Source of the DNA: Plantactinospora mayteni
GTDB lineage: Bacteria; Actinomycetota; Actinomycetes; Mycobacteriales; Micromonosporaceae
NCBI RefSeq assembly: GCF_016862935.1
Contig: NZ_BONX01000003.1
Span: 248,001 to 312,000, forward strand
Direction of reading: 5' to 3'
Length of the DNA: 64,000 nt
This document shows positions 60,255-64,000 of the stretch, one piece after another. The notes under the pieces were generated by a model. The model ran no database searches. It had not been told where the DNA came from and worked only from the letters and a program-made list of their open reading frames with translations. Position numbers and translations under genes: made by a program. How positions within the stretch are numbered: position 1 is the stretch's first letter; each line of letters begins with the position of its first letter.

Positions 60255-61340
60255 ATGCGCAGCAACCCGATTTTCTCCGGTGAGACCAGATCGCGGCGTC
60301 GACCCGGCACCCGGGCCGCCCTGGCCCTGCTGCTCAGTACGAGCCTCGCGCTGTCGGCCTGCGGCGGCGGATCGGAGCCGAGCCAGGCGGGCGGCGAACT
60401 CAAGAAGGTGACCTACCTGAACACGCTGCCGCTGGAGAGCCTGACCTACGCCCCGGAACTCGTCGCCGACACCAACGGCTACTTCAAGGCCGAGGGACTC
60501 GACGTCGACTTCCAGTACATCAACGGCACCCCGCCGGCCGTCGCGGCCGTGATGTCCGGCAAGGGGCTGCTCACCCGGGCCGGCGACACCGACATCATGC
60601 GCAGCATCTCCGACAAGAACGCCCAGATCGTCAACGTCGGCGCCGTGCAGAAGGGCGGCACCACGATCCGGATCATCTCCAGCAGGCGCAACCCGATCAC
60701 CAACGCCGCCGACCTGCGTGGCAAGACCATCGGGCAGTCCGCGCTGGGCGGCACCACCGAGGGCATCCTGGTGCTGGTCCTCGCCTCGCAGGGGATGAAG
60801 CTGACCGACGTGAAGCAGCAGGTGGCAGCGCTCAGCGCCGGCACCTTCAACCTGGTGCGCAACGGGCGCCTCGACGGCTACATGACCTCGCTGGACACCG
60901 CCTTGCAGGTGCAGGCGGACCACCCGGACGACGCGGTGCTGCTCGACCCGTCGCAGTACACGGCGGCCGGCACGCAGGCGTACGTCACCTCGGTCGAGCA
61001 GGCGAAGGACCCGGCCCGGCAGGACGAGATCCAGCGGTACCTGCGGGCCATCAAGTCGGCGGTGCGGTTCATCGCCGAGGACCGGGCCGACGGTTACGCG
61101 GACACGATCAAGCTGATCAGCGGCAAGTACAAGGTGCCGTCGTTCGCCAACCCGGAGGTCGCCAGGGCGGCCCTGGACACGTACGTCGCCACCTGGACCG
61201 CCGGCGGGGTCGAGACGGCGGTGCAGACCGACCGGTCCCGGTGGTCCTCGACCTACCAGGAGCTGGTCTCGGCGGGGCTGCTCGGCGGCGGAAAGGATCC
61301 GTCGCAGTGGATCGACGACCGCAACGCCCCGAAGTCCTGA
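60255..61340 (+). CDS. ABC substrate-binding lipoprotein (NMT1/SsuA type), copy 2
   Basis: 361 residues from ATG 60255 (TAGGAG upstream). Sec-type lipoprotein signal with LSACGGG. Binding fold VTYLNTLPLESLTYAPELVADTNGYFKAEGLDVDFQYINGTPPAVAAVMSG, ending GGKDPSQWIDDRNAPKS. Paralogue of the 55316 protein but with a different export signal (Sec, not Tat-like) and no permease or ATPase beside it, so it may share the 53549/54334 membrane unit with a second ligand. Confidence 0.93.
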   Translation: MRSNPIFSGETRSRRRPGTRAALALLLSTSLALSACGGGSEPSQAGGELKKVTYLNTLPLESLTYAPELVADTNGYFKAEGLDVDFQYINGTPPAVAAVMSGKGLLTRAGDTDIMRSISDKNAQIVNVGAVQKGGTTIRIISSRRNPITNAADLRGKTIGQSALGGTTEGILVLVLASQGMKLTDVKQQVAALSAGTFNLVRNGRLDGYMTSLDTALQVQADHPDDAVLLDPSQYTAAGTQAYVTSVEQAKDPARQDEIQRYLRAIKSAVRFIAEDRADGYADTIKLISGKYKVPSFANPEVARAALDTYVATWTAGGVETAVQTDRSRWSSTYQELVSAGLLGGGKDPSQWIDDRNAPKS

Positions 61341-61378
61341 CCGCGCCGCAGCCCTGACCGCCACAGAGTCCTGACCGC
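61336..61378. repeat. 17-bp-period repeat across a stop codon
   Basis: CCTGACCGC at 61336, 61353 and 61370, exactly 17 bp apart. The TGA in the first copy is the stop of the binding-protein gene. Confidence 0.85.
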
Positions 61379-61418
61379 CGCCTGAGGACGGTCGACGCCG
61401 AGACGAGGAGCCGCAGCC

Positions 61419-62594
61419 GTGCGGATTACCGCGCTGGAGAGCCTGCACTGTGCCGCCGGCACGCGGGTCTGGTCGTTCCTGAAGCTGTCCACCGACTCCG
61501 GCGTCACCGGCTGGGCGGAGTACACCGACAACCAGTTGGGCAGTGTCGCGCTGGCCGAGGTGATCGCCGGGCTCGGCCGGCGGGTCGTCGGCACTGACCC
61601 GCGCCGGCTCCGGCTGCTGGAGGCGACGTTGCGGTCCGCCGTCCGGGAGGCGGCCGGCGGGCTGGCCCAGCGCGCCGTCGGCGCCATCCTCAACGCCGCG
61701 CTGGACGTCACGGCGCGGGCGCTGGACGTACCGGTGCACGCGCTCTTCGGCGGTCCGGTCCGGGACCGGATCCCGCTCTACTGGTCGCACTGCGGGCTCG
61801 GCCGGATCCGGATGTCCGAGGCGCTCGGCACCGCACCGCTGCGCGACCTCGACGACGTCCGGGCGCTCGGCGCGGAGGTCCGGGCCCGCGGCTTCCGCGC
61901 CCTCAAGACAAACCTCATGGTGTACGACGGCAGCCGCATCGCCCTGCGCCTGCCCGCCTGGGGTGACGAGGGCTTTCCCGGGCTGGAGCCGACCCCGAGG
62001 TTCGTCGCGGACGTGGCCGAGGTGGTCGCCGCCTTCCGGGCGGGCGCCGGCCCGGACGTCGAGGTGCTGCTGGACGTCAACTTCAACGTCAAGGGCGAGG
62101 GGATCGGCCGGCTGGCCCGGGCGGTCGAACCGTCGGACCTGTCCTGGCTGGAGGTGGACACCTTCGAGCCGCTGGCGCTGGTGCACGCCCGCCGGCACAC
62201 CCCGGTACGGATCGCCTCCGGCGAGGCGCTCTACGGCGCCCGGGCGTACCGGCCGTTCCTCGACTCCGGTGCGCTGGACGTGCCGGTCGTCGACGTGGCC
62301 TGGAACGGCTTCCCGGAAGCGGTCCGGATCGCCGAGCTGGCCGACTCGTACGACCTGAACATCGCGCCGCACAACTATGCCGGTCACCTGCTCACCTTCA
62401 TGAGCGCCCAGCTCGCGGCGGTGGTGCCGAACCTCGCCGTGCTGGAGTACGACGTCGACGGGGTGCCGTGGCGCGACGAGGTCTTCACCGAGATACCGCG
62501 GATCGTCGACGGCGACCTGCTGCTGCCCGCCGGCCCCGGCTGGGGCTGCGTACCCGACGAGGACGCCGTCCGGGCCCACCCGGTCGACCGCTGA
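61419..62594 (+). CDS. mandelate racemase/muconate lactonizing enzyme family protein 1
   Basis: 391 residues, GTG 61419 with ACGAGGAG upstream. Enolase superfamily: Lys163 in RALKTNLMV, metal ligands in LLDVNFN, SWLEVDTFEP and ASGEALYG, and a late His in PHNYAGHL. The second-strand motif is KTN rather than the KxK of mandelate racemase, so the reaction is probably acid-sugar dehydration or an unassigned epimerisation. Sits in tandem with a second family member. Confidence 0.9.
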   Translation: MRITALESLHCAAGTRVWSFLKLSTDSGVTGWAEYTDNQLGSVALAEVIAGLGRRVVGTDPRRLRLLEATLRSAVREAAGGLAQRAVGAILNAALDVTARALDVPVHALFGGPVRDRIPLYWSHCGLGRIRMSEALGTAPLRDLDDVRALGAEVRARGFRALKTNLMVYDGSRIALRLPAWGDEGFPGLEPTPRFVADVAEVVAAFRAGAGPDVEVLLDVNFNVKGEGIGRLARAVEPSDLSWLEVDTFEPLALVHARRHTPVRIASGEALYGARAYRPFLDSGALDVPVVDVAWNGFPEAVRIAELADSYDLNIAPHNYAGHLLTFMSAQLAAVVPNLAVLEYDVDGVPWRDEVFTEIPRIVDGDLLLPAGPGWGCVPDEDAVRAHPVDR

Positions 62595-62606
62595 CCGCTG
62601 ACCGCT
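62586..62606. repeat. 7-bp triplet repeat across a stop codon
   Basis: GACCGCT at 62586, 62593 and 62600. The stop of the first enolase-superfamily gene (TGA, 62592-62594) is formed at the junction of copies 1 and 2. Confidence 0.85.
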
Positions 62607-62636
62607 GCCGACCGAACCAGTTAGCAAGGAGATCGC

Positions 62637-63782
62637 GTGCCCCGTATCACCGCACTCGACGCCCGCGTCGTGAGCTACGGATTCGACCACCGGCCCCGAC
62701 CGCTCAGCCTCGGCAGCGCGCTGCGCCGCGACGTCGTACTGGTCAGGGTGGTCTGCGCGGACGGGACGGTCGGCTACGGCGAGTCCTTCCACGGGCACGC
62801 CGGTACGGCCGTCGCCGAGATCGTCAACAGCACCATGCGGGAGGTGGTGCTCGGCCGGGAGCCGTCCGAGACGGCCGACGTCAACCGGGAGGTGTTCGCG
62901 CGCTTCGTCCTCTCCGCCGGGATGTCCGGTGGCTTCCTGCTCGCACTCAGCGGGATCGACATCGCGATGTGGGACGCCTGGGGAAAGATCCAGGGCGAGC
63001 CGGTGCACCGGCTGCTCGGCGGCTCGGTCACCGACTTCGCGCTGTACGGCGGCGGCTTCACCCTCGGCTTCCAGCCACCGGACGAGCTGGCCGAGGAGGT
63101 ACGGCGGATGCGGGAGCAGTCGGGCTGGCAGGCGGTGAAGCTGCGGATCGGCGACTCGCCCGAACGGGACCTGGCTCGGATCCGGCACGTCCGAGAGGTC
63201 TTCGGCGACGAACTGTCCATAATGGTCGACGCCAATCTCGGCCACCGGTACGACGTGGCCCGGGTGGCGCCGGCCCTGGCCGAGCTGGGGGTGGACTGGC
63301 TGGAGGAGCCGTACCCACCCGGCAGCCCGGCCCGGTTCGTGGCGCTGCGTTCCCGCGGCCTGGTGCCGGTCGCGGCCGGCGAGAACCTCGGCGGCGCGCA
63401 CGAGTTCGCGGACTGGATCGACCGGGGTGCCCTGGACGTGGTGCAGCCGGACGTGAGCCGGGTGGGTGGGATCACCGAGGCGCTCCGGATCGCGGCGCTG
63501 GCCCGGGCCGCCGGCCTGCGGTTCGCCCCGCACATCTCGCACAGCGCCCTCAACCACGCGGCGACCCTGCACCTGCTCTCGGCGGCCGGCGGCGAGGGCA
63601 TCTTCGAGGCGGACGGCACGGTCGAGAACCCGTTCCGGGACGGCGTCATCAGCGGCGGGCCGGTACTGGCGAACGGCCGGGCCAGCCTGCCGACCGGTCC
63701 GGGTCTCGGCGTGACCGTCGACGAGGAGGCGCTCGGCCGGTACCCCGGCGAACGCGGCTCGCCGTTCCCCCGGCCCCGCTGA
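62637..63782 (+). CDS. mandelate racemase/muconate lactonizing enzyme family protein 2
   Basis: 381 residues, GTG 62637 with AAGGAG upstream. Motifs: QAVKLRIGD (K-x-R), metal ligands in MVDANLGH, DWLEEPYPP and AAGENLGGAHEF, then VVQPDVSRVGGITEALRI and a C-terminal His in PHISHSALNHA. The Lys/His pair supports an alpha-proton abstraction and dehydration typical of galactarate/rhamnonate-type acid-sugar dehydratases. Diverged from the protein at 61419, so the two likely act on successive or different acids. Confidence 0.92.
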   Translation: MPRITALDARVVSYGFDHRPRPLSLGSALRRDVVLVRVVCADGTVGYGESFHGHAGTAVAEIVNSTMREVVLGREPSETADVNREVFARFVLSAGMSGGFLLALSGIDIAMWDAWGKIQGEPVHRLLGGSVTDFALYGGGFTLGFQPPDELAEEVRRMREQSGWQAVKLRIGDSPERDLARIRHVREVFGDELSIMVDANLGHRYDVARVAPALAELGVDWLEEPYPPGSPARFVALRSRGLVPVAAGENLGGAHEFADWIDRGALDVVQPDVSRVGGITEALRIAALARAAGLRFAPHISHSALNHAATLHLLSAAGGEGIFEADGTVENPFRDGVISGGPVLANGRASLPTGPGLGVTVDEEALGRYPGERGSPFPRPR

Positions 63783-64000
63783 CCCGGATAACTCGGTTGA
63801 GTGGGCACTGAGGTTCCACTCGTTGAGTAGTGGAAAGGGATGTGATTTGCAAGCCCGAGGATCTCGGAGTTGCCTCGCCGACCTCCGGGAGTCTGCCCCC
63901 GTGACTTGTCTCGGCCGGGCAACCGCTCCAGCGCGTCCTGCGCCGGTCTGGCCAGGTTGAACGTCACCCGCTTCGTCCACCTGGGTCACGGGTCACGAGC
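63783..64000. other. 3' region with possible hairpin, no confident gene
   Basis: TTCCACT (63814-63820) pairs with AGTGGAA (63829-63835) over an 8-nt loop, a weak terminator candidate after the last gene. The remaining 160 bp, to the window edge, show no convincing frame on either strand, although a minus-strand frame (MTFNLARPAQDALERLPG from 63967) is open and could be part of a gene cut by the boundary. Confidence 0.4.

Noticed and set aside
60243-63989. 1248-residue open frame on the minus strand
   Set aside because: It runs opposite to three well-recognised plus-strand genes, is Gly/Arg/Val/His-rich with no domain, and mirrors their codon bias: a GC-skew shadow.

Overview
The window is high-GC actinobacterial chromosome with strong codon bias, GTG/TTG starts and several probable leaderless promoters. 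A family-level guess is Micromonosporaceae. It rests on a multi-domain secreted glucanase, a mycothiol-type nitroreductase, NB-ARC/TPR proteins, and the GAGCGAGCG-type repeat between 58868 and 59103. It looks chromosomal: no plasmid, phage or IS backbone, no rRNA and no tRNA was seen.

Left part (1-18.7 kb): mixed housekeeping and stress genes. In order these are an 18-bp tandem repeat, a hypothetical protein, a NarL-type histidine kinase/response regulator pair, a DinB-like protein, a Clp_N/HTH operon with a twin-palindrome autoregulated promoter, KDPG aldolase diverging from a PP2C phosphatase, a universal stress protein with phosphoketolase, an orphan phage-tail-tube-like protein with a Nudix hydrolase, a mycothiol-dependent nitroreductase-like protein, an aldo/keto reductase, a YcxB-like membrane protein, and a large secreted GH87-type alpha-1,3-glucanase.

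Middle part (18.8-33.5 kb): the most unusual accessory block. A standalone HExxH peptide-modification protein, a nucleoside-phosphorylase-fold protein with a C-terminal effector-associated domain (EAD2-like), a 59-residue FxSxx-precursor-like peptide, and a 1142-residue STAND/NB-ARC-TPR protein lie together. The STAND protein carries the same EAD-like module at its N-terminus. No radical SAM FxsB is visible. I read this as a candidate conflict/signalling system joining RiPP-like peptide modification to a nucleotide-cleaving effector. It is followed by an LppU-like membrane protein, a helical-repeat protein, an ECF sigma factor with membrane partner, an ADP-ribosylglycohydrolase, a questin-oxidase-like gene behind a MerR-type promoter, a lipoprotein and a DUF1801 protein.

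Right part (33.5-63.8 kb): a catabolic island. After a Tat-exported multicopper oxidase and an IclR regulator come a VanA/VanB-type Rieske oxygenase system with a translationally coupled 86-residue protein, a flavin monooxygenase, and a tightly packed operon read leftward from 53362. The operon holds aldehyde dehydrogenase, two-subunit transketolase, Zn-alcohol dehydrogenase, two SDRs, an IlvD/Edd dehydratase, an FAD oxidoreductase, aconitase X large and small subunits, a UGSC-family selenoprotein with an in-frame UGA and a SECIS-like hairpin, and its usual partner. Flanking genes encode a NitT/TauT-type ABC importer with two substrate-binding proteins, an SDR, a two-subunit CoA-transferase and two enolase-superfamily dehydratases. 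Together they fit uptake, oxidation or demethylation, dehydration and C2/C3 cleavage of an unidentified, probably polyhydroxylated or methoxylated acid.

A recurring pattern, not a named feature type, is short tandem duplication spanning gene stop codons. At least six gene 3' ends show it, each with its own sequence and period.
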